Below, piece after piece: positions 1 to 8,565 of a stretch of 64,000 nt of DNA. A program made the position numbers and the translations under genes. This DNA is from Rhodanobacter panaciterrae (GTDB taxonomy: Bacteria > Pseudomonadota > Gammaproteobacteria > Xanthomonadales > Rhodanobacteraceae): assembly GCF_014651895.1 (NCBI RefSeq), contig NZ_BMXT01000002.1:186001-250000 (forward strand). The letters are read 5' to 3'. The notes beneath the pieces are model-generated. The model was not told where the DNA came from. It searched no databases and was given only the letters and a program-made list of their open reading frames with translations. Position 1 is the first letter of the stretch, and every line of letters begins with the position of its first letter.

Positions 1-190
1 CATTCGCACCACCGATCTTGATAGTGCGGCCCAACAGCTGACGACAATCTATGCCGCGCAGCATGTGTATGTCTCCGCGACCGATCGAAAGATATTGGTG
101 CTCCCATCCAGCACCGTCAGCAGCAGCACGACCGACGTGGAAGCTGCACCTGCATCGTCGCCACCCGCCAAACCGACAGGCAGCAAATGA
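1..190 (+). CDS. virB7: VirB7-like lipoprotein, C-terminal part (5' end outside window)
   Basis: An open frame enters from the left edge in frame 2 and ends at TGA 188-190. The visible 62 residues form a compact domain tail (AAQQLTTIYAAQHVYVSATDRKI-like region) followed by a Ser/Thr/Pro/Ala-rich end. In Xanthomonas X-T4SS, VirB7 is an outer-membrane lipoprotein unusual for carrying a C-terminal N0 domain like those of secretins and TonB-dependent transporters. The visible part and the position directly before virB8 fit that tail. VirB7 stabilises VirB9 and VirB10 in the outer-membrane core complex. The lipobox and VirB9-binding motif would lie outside the window, so the name rests on context plus resemblance of the tail. 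Its stop overlaps the ATG of a 16-codon ORF (ATGA at 187-190). Confidence 0.6.
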   Translation, partial: IRTTDLDSAAQQLTTIYAAQHVYVSATDRKILVLPSSTVSSSTTDVEAAPASSPPAKPTGSK

Positions 191-237
191 AAAGGGAATT
201 TATCAAGCTACCGCGCAGCAGGGCAGGCATTCGCTGA
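187..237 (+). other. 16-codon ORF bridging virB7 and virB8
   Basis: ATG 187-189 overlaps the virB7 stop as ATGA, and the TGA at 235-237 shares its last base with the virB8 ATG (TGATG). The predicted peptide MKREFIKLPRSRAGIR is short and basic, with no recognisable domain. The exact overlaps at both ends suggest it carries ribosomes from virB7 to virB8 by translational coupling. It may have no peptide function and could be chance. Confidence 0.35.
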
Positions 238-1109
238 TGTTGAACACGAAATCATCCAGTCGAAAAGTCGACGAAGCAGTCTCCAGGTCCGTCAATTTCG
301 AGCTGACCATCGCTGATATCGCCAGACGCAGTGAGCGGCGCGCGTGGTGGGTGGCATTTACGGCCATAGCGATGGCGCTGATTCTTGCCGGCGGCTACTT
401 CTACATGCTTCCGCTCAAGCAAAAAGTTCCGTATCTCGTCATGGCAGATGCCTATACCGGCACCGCCACGGTCGCACGTCTGGACGGTGATTTCGCCATG
501 CGCGGGATAACTACCCGTGAGGCAGTGAACCGCAGCAATGTCGCTCACTTCGTGCTGGCCAGAGAGTCCTACGATTTGACCCTGGTGAATTTGCGCGACT
601 GGAAAACCGTGCAGACCATGGCTTCCGCCGGGGTCAAGGCGGAATACACCGCGATGTTCTCCTCAACCAACCCGGACAGCTGGATCAAGCGGTACGGCAA
701 GGATCAGTCCATTCGCGTCAAGCTGCTCAGCATCCAGCTGGTTGGCGGCGGCGAAGGCATGACACCACGCGGCGCCACTGTGCGTTTCCAGCGCAGTCTT
801 TTCAATAAATCGAACGGCGCCAGCCGTCCCCTCGACAACAAGATCGCCACGATCGAGTTCACCTACAAACAGAATCTGGAAATGGACGACCAGAATCGGA
901 TTGAGAATCCACTGGGATTCTGGGTAACCAGTTATCGCGTGGACGACGACTACGCTACCGCGCCACCAGCAGAAATTCCCGGGCCTCCCGTTACCTCGCA
1001 AGCCACCATGCCGGTGTCCGCCGCTCCTGCGATCCCGGCGACCACAGCCGCAGCGATGTCAGCCCCGACAACGTCTACCGATTCCGCCACGGGAGCGGCT
1101 CGCCCATGA
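237..1109 (+). CDS. virB8: T4SS inner-membrane protein VirB8
   Basis: 290 residues. A short cytoplasmic N-terminus is followed by one transmembrane helix at about residues 36-58 (WWVAFTAIAMALILAGGYFY). The periplasmic part has VirB8-family features, for example VPYLVMADAYTG after the helix and an NPLGFWVTSYRVD end to the fold, then a Pro/Ala/Thr-rich tail. VirB8 is a dimeric bitopic scaffold linking the inner-membrane complex to the core and to the VirB2/VirB5 pilus. I chose ATG 237 because upstream ATGs in this frame lie inside virB7 and encode no VirB8-like sequence. The start overlaps the stop of the 16-codon ORF, and the 3' end overlaps virB9 by 4 nt (ATGA), showing one tightly coupled operon. 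Confidence 0.9.
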   Translation: MLNTKSSSRKVDEAVSRSVNFELTIADIARRSERRAWWVAFTAIAMALILAGGYFYMLPLKQKVPYLVMADAYTGTATVARLDGDFAMRGITTREAVNRSNVAHFVLARESYDLTLVNLRDWKTVQTMASAGVKAEYTAMFSSTNPDSWIKRYGKDQSIRVKLLSIQLVGGGEGMTPRGATVRFQRSLFNKSNGASRPLDNKIATIEFTYKQNLEMDDQNRIENPLGFWVTSYRVDDDYATAPPAEIPGPPVTSQATMPVSAAPAIPATTAAAMSAPTTSTDSATGAARP

Positions 1110-1873
1110 AACGATCAAGCCTCTGGTGTCTTGGATCCATCCTGTGTATTGCCGCTGCCGTTGCACCAACCATGGCGGCGGAGCAGGTGCTGACGCGCTA
1201 TCAATTCAAGCCCGACAGCATCTATCCAGTGAACACGGGCTTGGGTATCACCACCCAGATCGAACTCAGCCCCAACGAGAAAATACTCGATTACAGCACC
1301 GGCTTCAGCGGCGGCTGGGACCTCACTCGCCGTGAAAACGTGTTCTACCTGAAGCCAAAGAACGTGGATGTGGACACCAACATGATGGTGCGCACCGCAA
1401 CACACTCCTACATCTTCGAACTCAAAGTCGTGGCGACGGATTGGAAAACCCTGGCGCAGGCTCGCCGCGATGGCGTGCAGTACAAGATCGCCTTCAACTA
1501 CCCGGCTGACACCAGCTTCGCCAACGAAAAGAAAAAACAGCTGCAGGCTGCAGCGCAAGACAGCAACCTGCTACCTGATCGCAGCTACAACTTCGACTAC
1601 GACTACGCCACCAAAAGCAAAGCGGCCCCATGGCTGGTCCCCGCCAACGTCTACGACGATGGTCGCTTTACGTACATCAAGATGAGCGACCTGAAGGCCT
1701 TCCCGACTGGCGATTTTCCGGCCATCTACATGCGTGAGCAGGAGCACAGCGAAGACTCGCTGGTGAATACCACCGTGGAAGGCAACACCATCGTCGTCCA
1801 CGGCACTTACAACTATCTGGTCATCCGCCACGGCAACGACGTCGTGGGCCTGCGCAGGAATACCAAAAAGTGA
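1106..1873 (+). CDS. virB9: T4SS outer-membrane core protein VirB9
   Basis: 255 residues with a clear signal peptide (MKRSSLWCLGSILCIAAAVAPTMAA). The mature protein has the two-domain VirB9/CagX/TrbG architecture: an N-terminal beta domain (YQFKPDSIYPVNTGLGITTQIEL, then TGFSGGWDLTRRENVFYLKP) and a C-terminal domain (AAPWLVPANVYDDGRFTYIKM, then FPAIYMREQEHSEDSLVNTTVEGNTIVVH). The C-terminal part normally pairs with VirB7 and with VirB10 in the outer-membrane ring. It overlaps virB8 (ATGA) and virB10 (GTGA). Confidence 0.93.
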   Translation: MKRSSLWCLGSILCIAAAVAPTMAAEQVLTRYQFKPDSIYPVNTGLGITTQIELSPNEKILDYSTGFSGGWDLTRRENVFYLKPKNVDVDTNMMVRTATHSYIFELKVVATDWKTLAQARRDGVQYKIAFNYPADTSFANEKKKQLQAAAQDSNLLPDRSYNFDYDYATKSKAAPWLVPANVYDDGRFTYIKMSDLKAFPTGDFPAIYMREQEHSEDSLVNTTVEGNTIVVHGTYNYLVIRHGNDVVGLRRNTKK

Positions 1874-3042
1874 ATACTCCCCAGTACCCCGAAGACGAGC
1901 GCACAGGCAACGATCCGGCGCAGACCGCCGCGCGCGGCCAGAACGAGACCATTCACAACAACCCTTACGCCAACCAGTACCAGCGCAGCGCCGAACCCGA
2001 TCTCGATGCCAACGCGCCCGAGTTGCGCAGCAATGAACTGCGCCAGATGAACCGCCGCGCGCTGCTCTTGTTGGGCGCCGTGGTGTTGCTGCTGTTGTTC
2101 CTGGCTTTTTGGCTGATCAGCGGCGTGGGCAAAAAAAGTGAGCCATCCAAACCACGCGAGGAAAAGGTAACCGTGGCCGAGGCGCCTCTCGCCCAGCCGC
2201 AGCTGCCCTCCGCTCCGGTGCCGCAGCCGCAGCCAGCGCCCCAACCCATTCCACTGTTGCCAGCACCAACGCCAGCGCCGAACAGACAGATGCTGGCGCC
2301 GAGCGGCCCCACTTTGCTGCAGCGCCGACTCGCCGCAAGCAGTGACGACACTGGCGCCAGCGATTCCGGGGCGCTGGCTGCAACCCAGCAGTCGCTCGGA
2401 AAGAAGCTCCCTGGCGATGCCGATTCGGCTCCCACCAGTGCACAGCCGCTAACCCATCCGGATACCTTGATGCAGCGCGGAACCTACATCCGCTGCGTGC
2501 TCGAAACACGCATCATTTCAGACATTCCCGGCTTCAGTACCTGCCTGGTCACCGAGCCGGTCTACTCCTTCAACGGTCACACCTTGCTGCTGCCGAAAGG
2601 CTCCAAGCTGTTGGGCAGCTACAGCGGCGGCCCCACTGGCGATCGGGAAGCGGTGATCTGGGATCGCATCATCACGCCCACCGGTATCGACGTGAACATG
2701 TCCAGCCCTGGCATCGACAACCTCGGCGGCGCCGGCGTGCCCGGTTACTACGATGCTCACTGGGGCAAGCGCATCGGTTCGGCCCTGCTGATCAGTCTGC
2801 TCAGCGATGCCTTCAAATACGAAGCGGCCGAGCATGGACCCCGAACCACCAGCATCAGCAACGGCGTCGTGACCCAGACACCGTTCGAAAGCAACACCGC
2901 TCAAACCATCCAGAACCTGGCCAATCAGGCCGTTCGCGAAGCCGCCAACCGCCCGCCGACGGTCACCATCAACCAGGGCACCGTCATCTACGTCTATGTG
3001 ACCAAGGACGTGGACTTCAGCGGCGTGGTTGCGCGCTCCTGA
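1870..3042 (+). CDS. virB10: T4SS core/energy-transducing protein VirB10
   Basis: 390 residues starting at GTG 1870, which overlaps the virB9 stop as GTGA. Order: acidic cytoplasmic N-terminus, one transmembrane helix at about residues 59-82 (RALLLLGAVVLLLLFLAFWLI), a Pro/Gln-rich periplasmic linker to about 140, then the TrbI/VirB10 beta-barrel domain (GTYIRCVLETRIISDIPGFSTC, LLLPKGSKLLGSYSGG, VIWDRIITPTGIDV, YDAHWGKRIGSALLISLL). VirB10 spans both membranes and transmits the ATPase state to the outer-membrane pore. A 36-nt gap separates it from virB11, the first non-overlapping junction in the series. Confidence 0.94.
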   Translation: MNTPQYPEDERTGNDPAQTAARGQNETIHNNPYANQYQRSAEPDLDANAPELRSNELRQMNRRALLLLGAVVLLLLFLAFWLISGVGKKSEPSKPREEKVTVAEAPLAQPQLPSAPVPQPQPAPQPIPLLPAPTPAPNRQMLAPSGPTLLQRRLAASSDDTGASDSGALAATQQSLGKKLPGDADSAPTSAQPLTHPDTLMQRGTYIRCVLETRIISDIPGFSTCLVTEPVYSFNGHTLLLPKGSKLLGSYSGGPTGDREAVIWDRIITPTGIDVNMSSPGIDNLGGAGVPGYYDAHWGKRIGSALLISLLSDAFKYEAAEHGPRTTSISNGVVTQTPFESNTAQTIQNLANQAVREAANRPPTVTINQGTVIYVYVTKDVDFSGVVARS

Positions 3043-3078
3043 TCTGGAATAGCGAAAAGGCACCTGACTCATATAGCC

Positions 3079-4110
3079 ATGGAAGACGTCACCACCCACA
3101 TCTCGAATGACTTTCTCGACTACCAGTACGAGGTGCTGGGCGTGCGCGAATACATGGCCTCCCCCGAGGTCACCGAGATCTGCATCAACCGCCCCGGCGA
3201 GCTGTACCTGGAAACTCGTGGCAGTTGGCAGCGGGTGGACGTGCCTTCGCTCACCTTCGAGCGAGCACGACAGTTCTGCACCGCCGTGATCAACGAGAGC
3301 AACACCGGTCAACGCATTACCGACGTGGATCCGGTGGTATCGCTGACCTTTCCCACCGGCCAGCGCGCGCAGTTTGTGATTCCACCAGCCTGCGAGGCCG
3401 GCTTCGTCTCGATCACCATCCGGCTACCGTCCAAACAGCTCAAGACGCTGGAGCAGTACGAAAGCGACGGATTTTTCGACGAGATCGTGGAAATCAGTCA
3501 CGGCCTCAGCGAGCTGGATAGCAAACTGCTGGAACTGCGCGCGGCGCGACGCTACGCCGAGTTCTTTCGCCAAGCCGTACTCGGCAAGAAAAACATCGTG
3601 GTCTCCGGCGCCACCGGTAGCGGCAAAACCACCTTCATGAAATCCCTGGTCAACCACATCCCTGCCGATGAACGGCTGGTCACCATCGAAGACGCGCGCG
3701 AGCTCTTTATCGAGCAGCCCAACGTGGTGCACCTGCTGTACTCCAAGGGTGGCCAGAGCGCCAGCAACGTCACCGCCAAAAGCTGCATGGAAGCCTGCCT
3801 GCGGATGAAGCCCGACCGCATCATCCTGGCGGAACTGCGTGGCGATGAATCCTTCTACTTCATTCGCAACTGCGCCTCGGGCCACCCCGGCTCCATCACC
3901 AGTTGCCACTCCGGCAGCACCGAGCAGACCTGGGACCAGCTCGCGCTGATGGTCAAGGCGTCTACCGAGGGTGCCGGGCTGGAGTTCAACACGATCAAGC
4001 GTCTGCTGAAGATGACCATCGACATCGTGGTGCACATCAAGGCACACGGCGGACGTCGCTGCATCACCGGCATCGATTTCAATCCTCAACGCAGCCACGA
4101 GGAGCATTGA
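3079..4110 (+). CDS. virB11: T4SS ATPase VirB11
   Basis: 343 residues, the usual size for hexameric traffic ATPases of the VirB11/HP0525 type. The N-terminal domain (YMASPEVTEICINRPGELYLET) is followed by the ATPase domain. This has Walker A at about G177-T184 (GATGSGKT), an Asp box (VTIEDARELFI), Walker B (RMKPDRIILAELRGDES) and a His box (GHPGSITSCHSGS). It acts at the cytoplasmic face with VirB4 and VirD4 to drive pilus biogenesis and substrate transfer. Its stop codon is immediately followed by the virB1 ATG with no gap. Confidence 0.95.
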   Translation: MEDVTTHISNDFLDYQYEVLGVREYMASPEVTEICINRPGELYLETRGSWQRVDVPSLTFERARQFCTAVINESNTGQRITDVDPVVSLTFPTGQRAQFVIPPACEAGFVSITIRLPSKQLKTLEQYESDGFFDEIVEISHGLSELDSKLLELRAARRYAEFFRQAVLGKKNIVVSGATGSGKTTFMKSLVNHIPADERLVTIEDARELFIEQPNVVHLLYSKGGQSASNVTAKSCMEACLRMKPDRIILAELRGDESFYFIRNCASGHPGSITSCHSGSTEQTWDQLALMVKASTEGAGLEFNTIKRLLKMTIDIVVHIKAHGGRRCITGIDFNPQRSHEEH

Positions 4111-5094
4111 ATGTTGCCCGGAATGGAAATGCTGGCCTGTCCCAACCTCGCCGTCTCGCCCGAGGTGATGCAACACATCGTGCACGTCGAATCCAGCGCC
4201 AACCCCTACGCCATCGGCGTCGTAGGCGGTCAACTGGAACGCCAGCCCAAGAACCTCGCCGAGGCGCTTGCCACCGTGCAGATGCTCGACACCAAGGGTT
4301 ACAACTTTTCAGTGGGCCTGGCCCAGGTCAACCGCGCCAACCTGGGCCGTTACGGACTCGATTCGTACCAGAAGGCGTTCAGCGCCTGCGCCAACCTGTC
4401 CGCCGGCGCGCATATCCTCGCCGACTGCCATGCCAGCGCACACGGCGACTGGGGCAAAGCCTTCAGCTGCTACTACTCGGGCAACTTCACCACGGGATTT
4501 CGCGACGGCTACGTGCAGAAGGTTTACGCCTCGATCAATCGAGAGGCCAACGAGCCAGGAAAAGTGATGCCGGCCTCGGTGCCTGCAGAGGCCATTGCGC
4601 TGCGCTCGCAACCAACGGCGCCAGCAGCAGAGGCACCCACGCGCGCAACCGATCTCAAAACCGTCACCGTCTACGCTCCCGGCAGCTCCAACTATCGCGT
4701 CGCCTTGCGCAGCATGGCGATAGACGCAGCCGCGGCGGCCACGGTGCCCGCGATCGTCGCTGCGATCAGCCACTCTACGCCCGCAAACGCAGCCACTCCC
4801 TCGGACTCGCCGGCGATCAGTCCCATCGGCGCGAGCACCAGCCAAACCGCGCCAGCAGCGCCGGGCCCGGCAGATGCCTTACTTGCACCGACCTCGCCCG
4901 CCATCAACCAGACACCCGCTGCACCGTCGAACGACACAGTATTCGTTCCCAAGGTTCGTGGCCCCAACGATTTGCCCGACCCCACTACACCCGCTGATTC
5001 GACTCCGGCCATAACCCAGACAACATCCTCCAGCACAGGCGCAGATCGCGCCGACCTCCGCCAGGAGCAGCGCGATGCCGCTTTCGTCTTCTGA
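4111..5094 (+). CDS. virB1: T4SS lytic transglycosylase VirB1
   Basis: 327 residues. The first about 150 form a lysozyme-like SLT domain with the catalytic Glu in HVESSANPYAIGV (about E28), the NFSVGLAQVNRANL motif and the ACANLSAGAHIL and CYYSGN motifs. The remainder is a long low-complexity Ala/Pro/Thr/Ser region. It opens peptidoglycan locally for T4SS assembly. No classical signal peptide precedes the domain; export of such VirB1 proteins is often cryptic. The start follows GAGGAG with a 7-nt spacer and abuts the virB11 stop. Confidence 0.92.
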   Translation: MLPGMEMLACPNLAVSPEVMQHIVHVESSANPYAIGVVGGQLERQPKNLAEALATVQMLDTKGYNFSVGLAQVNRANLGRYGLDSYQKAFSACANLSAGAHILADCHASAHGDWGKAFSCYYSGNFTTGFRDGYVQKVYASINREANEPGKVMPASVPAEAIALRSQPTAPAAEAPTRATDLKTVTVYAPGSSNYRVALRSMAIDAAAAATVPAIVAAISHSTPANAATPSDSPAISPIGASTSQTAPAAPGPADALLAPTSPAINQTPAAPSNDTVFVPKVRGPNDLPDPTTPADSTPAITQTTSSSTGADRADLRQEQRDAAFVF

Positions 5095-5301
5095 CATAAC
5101 CCGGTCCCTGCCCAAGCCGGCGGTTTTGCTTTTATCCGGCGCGCACCTCGGTGCGCGTTGCCCTGGCCTCACGGCCATCCAAATGTCGCGGGGCAACCCG
5201 GGACATAACGCAGCACGCAACGCCGCCCAAGGCGGCCAACCCTGAACCGGCTGTCGCCACCTGTCTGGCGTACTGCTTCAACTATCGACAAGGAAACTCA
5301 G
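5095..5301 (+). other. Structured virB1-virB2 intergenic region
   Basis: 207 nt without a gene inside an otherwise overlapping operon. It contains an 8-bp inverted repeat at 5140-5147/5150-5157 (CGCGCACC / GGTGCGCG) and a smaller GGCC-tcac-GGCC repeat, with no T-tract. The region ends with AAGGAAACTCAG before the virB2 ATG, a usable ribosome binding site. An RNA processing or mRNA-stability element that raises pilin expression, or an internal promoter, is possible. Confidence 0.4.
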
Positions 5302-5700
5302 ATGGCTATCCACTCGACCGGCAACGAAAGCATTCTGCACTCTCAGCGCACGCGGCTTTTCATGATCATGTGCATCATGGCCTTTGTCGTGCTTCCCGGC
5401 CTTGCTTTCGCGCAGGATGCAGGTGCGACTATCGATACGACCTGCGGTTTCGCATCGAATGTTCAGAAAATCCTCAACGCGTTGTCCATCGTTGTCGTCA
5501 CCATCGCGGTGATTTTCTCCGGCTATCAGATTGCCTTCGCACACAAACGCATTGGCGATGTGGCGCCCGTCATGATCGGCGCCATCCTGATCGGCGCTGC
5601 GGGTCAAATCGCCAATATGTTCCTGAAGCCAAGCGCGGGAACGGATGCCTGCAAGGCAACTACGAGCCTGATCACGCACATCATCACCAACTATGTATAA
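5302..5700 (+). CDS. virB2: T4SS major pilin VirB2
   Basis: 132 residues with a long leader ending in LPGLAFAQDAG (cleavage expected after AFA). The mature pilin is about 90 residues with two hydrophobic helices (ILNALSIVVVTIAVIFSGYQIAFA and VAPVMIGAILIGAAGQIANMFL) separated by the short basic loop HKRIGD, as in the VirB2/TrbC family. Two Cys residues flank the helices (TTCGF and DACKA). It forms the pilus or conduit. The 3' end overlaps virB3 (virB3 ATG at 5693). Confidence 0.93.
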   Translation: MAIHSTGNESILHSQRTRLFMIMCIMAFVVLPGLAFAQDAGATIDTTCGFASNVQKILNALSIVVVTIAVIFSGYQIAFAHKRIGDVAPVMIGAILIGAAGQIANMFLKPSAGTDACKATTSLITHIITNYV

Positions 5701-6001
5701 AAACCCGCTATTTCGCGGCTGCACCCGCCCACCGATGTTCATGGGTGTGCCTTACATACCTTTTTTCATGGGTGCAGGCGGGTGCTTTCTGCTGGCGGTG
5801 TACACCAACTTCTTCTACTTGCTGCTGCTTCCGGTAGTGATCTTCATCATGCGGCAGATGGCCCGCCGCGACGAGATGATCTTTCGGCTGCTTGGCCTGC
5901 GTCTGCAGTTCCGTACGCGGGTAAGAAACCTGGGCGACAACGACGGTATGTGGGTGTTTACCCCCAACAGCCATCGCGGTCAGGGCAAGGACAAATCGTA
6001 G
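5693..6001 (+). CDS. virB3: T4SS inner-membrane protein VirB3
   Basis: 102 residues, typical of VirB3. The N-terminus carries the family signature (NPLFRGCTRPPMFMGVPYIPF), followed by hydrophobic helices at about 22-52 and a basic cytoplasmic C-terminus. VirB3 associates with VirB4 and is needed for pilus assembly. The start codon lies within the last codons of virB2. Confidence 0.92.
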   Translation: MYKNPLFRGCTRPPMFMGVPYIPFFMGAGGCFLLAVYTNFFYLLLLPVVIFIMRQMARRDEMIFRLLGLRLQFRTRVRNLGDNDGMWVFTPNSHRGQGKDKS

Positions 6002-6053
6002 TTTTCCCAGATGCCCTGATCGCAAGATCGGGGCATCATCTCGGACTCGAACC

Positions 6054-8531
6054 ATGGCTAAACCCAGCTTTAGACCCGACACCCCCATCGCCGAATTCCT
6101 GCCGCTGTCCACGCACGTGTCGCCCACAGTGCTGAAGACTACCGACGGGGATTTTCTGCTGGTATGGCGCCTCGGCGGACTGCCGTTTGTGGGTCGCGAA
6201 GAGTGGGAAATCGAGCATCGCCACAACACCTTCAACCGCCTGCTGCAGACACTGCGGGCGCCCGACTTTGTCAACGTCGCGTTCTGGGTACACGACGTGC
6301 GCCGGCGCCGTCGTTTGACCGACCACAGCCACTTCGGCCAAAGCTTCAACCAGCAGATGTCGGACAGCTACTACGAAGCCTTGTCCGCGCAGAAGCTCAT
6401 GCAAAACGAGCTATATCTGACCATGATGTATCGACCCATCGTGAGCGGCAAACGTTTCGCGGAAAAGTCCAGCGATGTCGGTCGGCTGGAGTCTCAGCAG
6501 CAAGACGCGGTGAATACCATCCTGGAGTTGGCCGGCAACGTGGAGGCTGTACTCAAGGACTATGCGCCCTATCGTCTTGGCATGTACGAGGCCAACAATG
6601 GCGTTGTGTTCTCCGAAGCATTGGAGCTCTACGGCTACTTGCTCAATCGCATCGATGAGCCGGTACCGGTGCTCGATGCGGCCGTCTACAACTACCTGGC
6701 AGTAAGCAAGCAGCGCTTCTCGGCCAAGACCGGTGATTTCGTGATCACCACGCCCGAAGGCAAGAACCATTTCGGTGCCCTTCTCAACATCAAGGAATAT
6801 ACCGATGGCACCTATCCCGGCATCCTCAATGGCCTGAAGTACCTGGATTTCGAATATGTCATCACCCACTCCTTCAGTCCCATGGGCCGCCAAGACGCGC
6901 TCAAGGCGCTGGACCGCACCAAGGGCATGATGGTCTCCTCGGGCGACAAGGCCTTCAGCCAGATCGCCGAGCTCGATCACGCGATGGACCAGCTCGCCTC
7001 CGGCAACTTCGTGCTGGGCGAATACCACTTCTCCATGGCCATCTACGCACCCAGCCAAGAGGCGCTTTCCCAACAGATTGCGACCACTCGGGCGGAGCTT
7101 TCCAACGCCGGCTTTGTCTCGGTCAAGGAAGACCTGGCCGTCACCGCCGCGTTCTACGCCCAATTCCCGGGCAACTGGAAATACCGCACCCGCTTGGCCA
7201 ACGTCAGCTCGCTCAACTTCCTGGGCCTGTCCCCACTGCACAATTTCGCCACCGGCAAGAAAGAAAACAATCCCTGGGGCGACTGCGTCACTACCTTGCA
7301 GACCACCAATGGGCAGGCGTACTACTTCAACTTTCACGCCACCCATCCGGCGGAAAATTCGCTGGGCGAAAAGGCCATCGCCAACACCATGGTCATCGGC
7401 AAGTCCGGTACCGGCAAAACCGCGCTGATCAACTTCCTGCTCAGTCAGGTGCAAAAGCTTCAACCCTCGCCCACCATTTTCTTCTTCGACAAGGACCGCG
7501 GCGCGGAGATCTTCGTGCGTGCCTGCGGCGGCAATTACCTGGCACTGGAAAACGGCAAGCCCACCGGCTTCAACCCGTTCCAGTGCGAGCGCACCGAGGC
7601 CAACGCGCAGTTCCTGGCCGAGCTGGTGAAAGTGATGGTGGGCAAGAGCGTCTACAGTTCGCGCGAGGAAGAAGACATCTTCCGTGCGGTCGAGAACATG
7701 CTCGACACACCCATGCACCTACGCACCATGACCAACTTCCAGAAGAGCCTGCCCAACATGGGTGACGACGGCCTCTTCATCCGCATGCGCAAGTGGACCG
7801 CCGGCAATTCGCTCGGATGGGTGTTCGACAACCCAGTCGACACCATCGACCTGGAAAAAGCCAACATCATCGGTTTCGACTACACCGAGCTGATCGACAA
7901 CCCTGAAGCGCGCGTGCCAGTCATCAACTACCTCCTGCACAAACTGGAGGCGCTGATTGACGGCCGCCCGCTCATCTATGTGATGGACGAGTTCTGGAAA
8001 ATCCTCGATGGCAAGGGCGGGCTCAAGGAGTTCGCCAAGAATAAGCAGAAAACCATCCGCAAGCAGAACGGCCTCGGCATCTTCGCCACCCAAAGTCCCG
8101 AAGACGCGCTGGCTAGCGACATCGCTGCGGCCCTGATCGAACAGACAGCCACGATGATTCTGCTGCCCAACCCCAATGCGAGTCGCGAGGACTACGTCGG
8201 TGGGCTGAAGCTGACAGACGCCGAGTACCAGGTCGTTGTAAGTTTGGACGAACGCTCACGCTGCTTCCTGGTCAAGCAAGGCCACGCAAGTGCGGTTTGC
8301 CAATTGAACCTGCGCGGCATGGACGATGCACTGGCCGTGATCTCAGCCTCCACCGACAACATCGAGATCATGCACGAGGTGCTGTCGCAGCGGGCCGCGA
8401 TTGAAGGTGTAGCTGTCGATGCACTCAGTCCGGAGCAATGGCTCAACGATTTTTATGACAGCCGCAAGGGTAGCGGCAAACGCAAGCCTGAGCAGCCAAC
8501 ACCACGCTCTTCGCGCGCGGCAGCCAACTGA
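6054..8531 (+). CDS. virB4: T4SS ATPase VirB4
   Basis: 825 residues, full length for VirB4/CagE/TrbE. The N-terminal half is the CagE/TrbE/VirB component (FLPLSTHVSPTVLKTTDGDFLLVWRLGG). The C-terminal RecA-like ATPase has Walker A at G449-T456 (GKSGTGKT) and Walker B ending in D645-E646 (LIYVMDEFW). A GLGIFATQSPEDAL stretch follows. It is the largest ATPase of the inner-membrane complex, powering pilin extraction and substrate transfer. It lies 52 nt after virB3. Confidence 0.96.
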   Translation: MAKPSFRPDTPIAEFLPLSTHVSPTVLKTTDGDFLLVWRLGGLPFVGREEWEIEHRHNTFNRLLQTLRAPDFVNVAFWVHDVRRRRRLTDHSHFGQSFNQQMSDSYYEALSAQKLMQNELYLTMMYRPIVSGKRFAEKSSDVGRLESQQQDAVNTILELAGNVEAVLKDYAPYRLGMYEANNGVVFSEALELYGYLLNRIDEPVPVLDAAVYNYLAVSKQRFSAKTGDFVITTPEGKNHFGALLNIKEYTDGTYPGILNGLKYLDFEYVITHSFSPMGRQDALKALDRTKGMMVSSGDKAFSQIAELDHAMDQLASGNFVLGEYHFSMAIYAPSQEALSQQIATTRAELSNAGFVSVKEDLAVTAAFYAQFPGNWKYRTRLANVSSLNFLGLSPLHNFATGKKENNPWGDCVTTLQTTNGQAYYFNFHATHPAENSLGEKAIANTMVIGKSGTGKTALINFLLSQVQKLQPSPTIFFFDKDRGAEIFVRACGGNYLALENGKPTGFNPFQCERTEANAQFLAELVKVMVGKSVYSSREEEDIFRAVENMLDTPMHLRTMTNFQKSLPNMGDDGLFIRMRKWTAGNSLGWVFDNPVDTIDLEKANIIGFDYTELIDNPEARVPVINYLLHKLEALIDGRPLIYVMDEFWKILDGKGGLKEFAKNKQKTIRKQNGLGIFATQSPEDALASDIAAALIEQTATMILLPNPNASREDYVGGLKLTDAEYQVVVSLDERSRCFLVKQGHASAVCQLNLRGMDDALAVISASTDNIEIMHEVLSQRAAIEGVAVDALSPEQWLNDFYDSRKGSGKRKPEQPTPRSSRAAAN

Positions 8532-8565
8532 GCTAAACCAAGCTTACTTACGTGAGGAATTCGCC

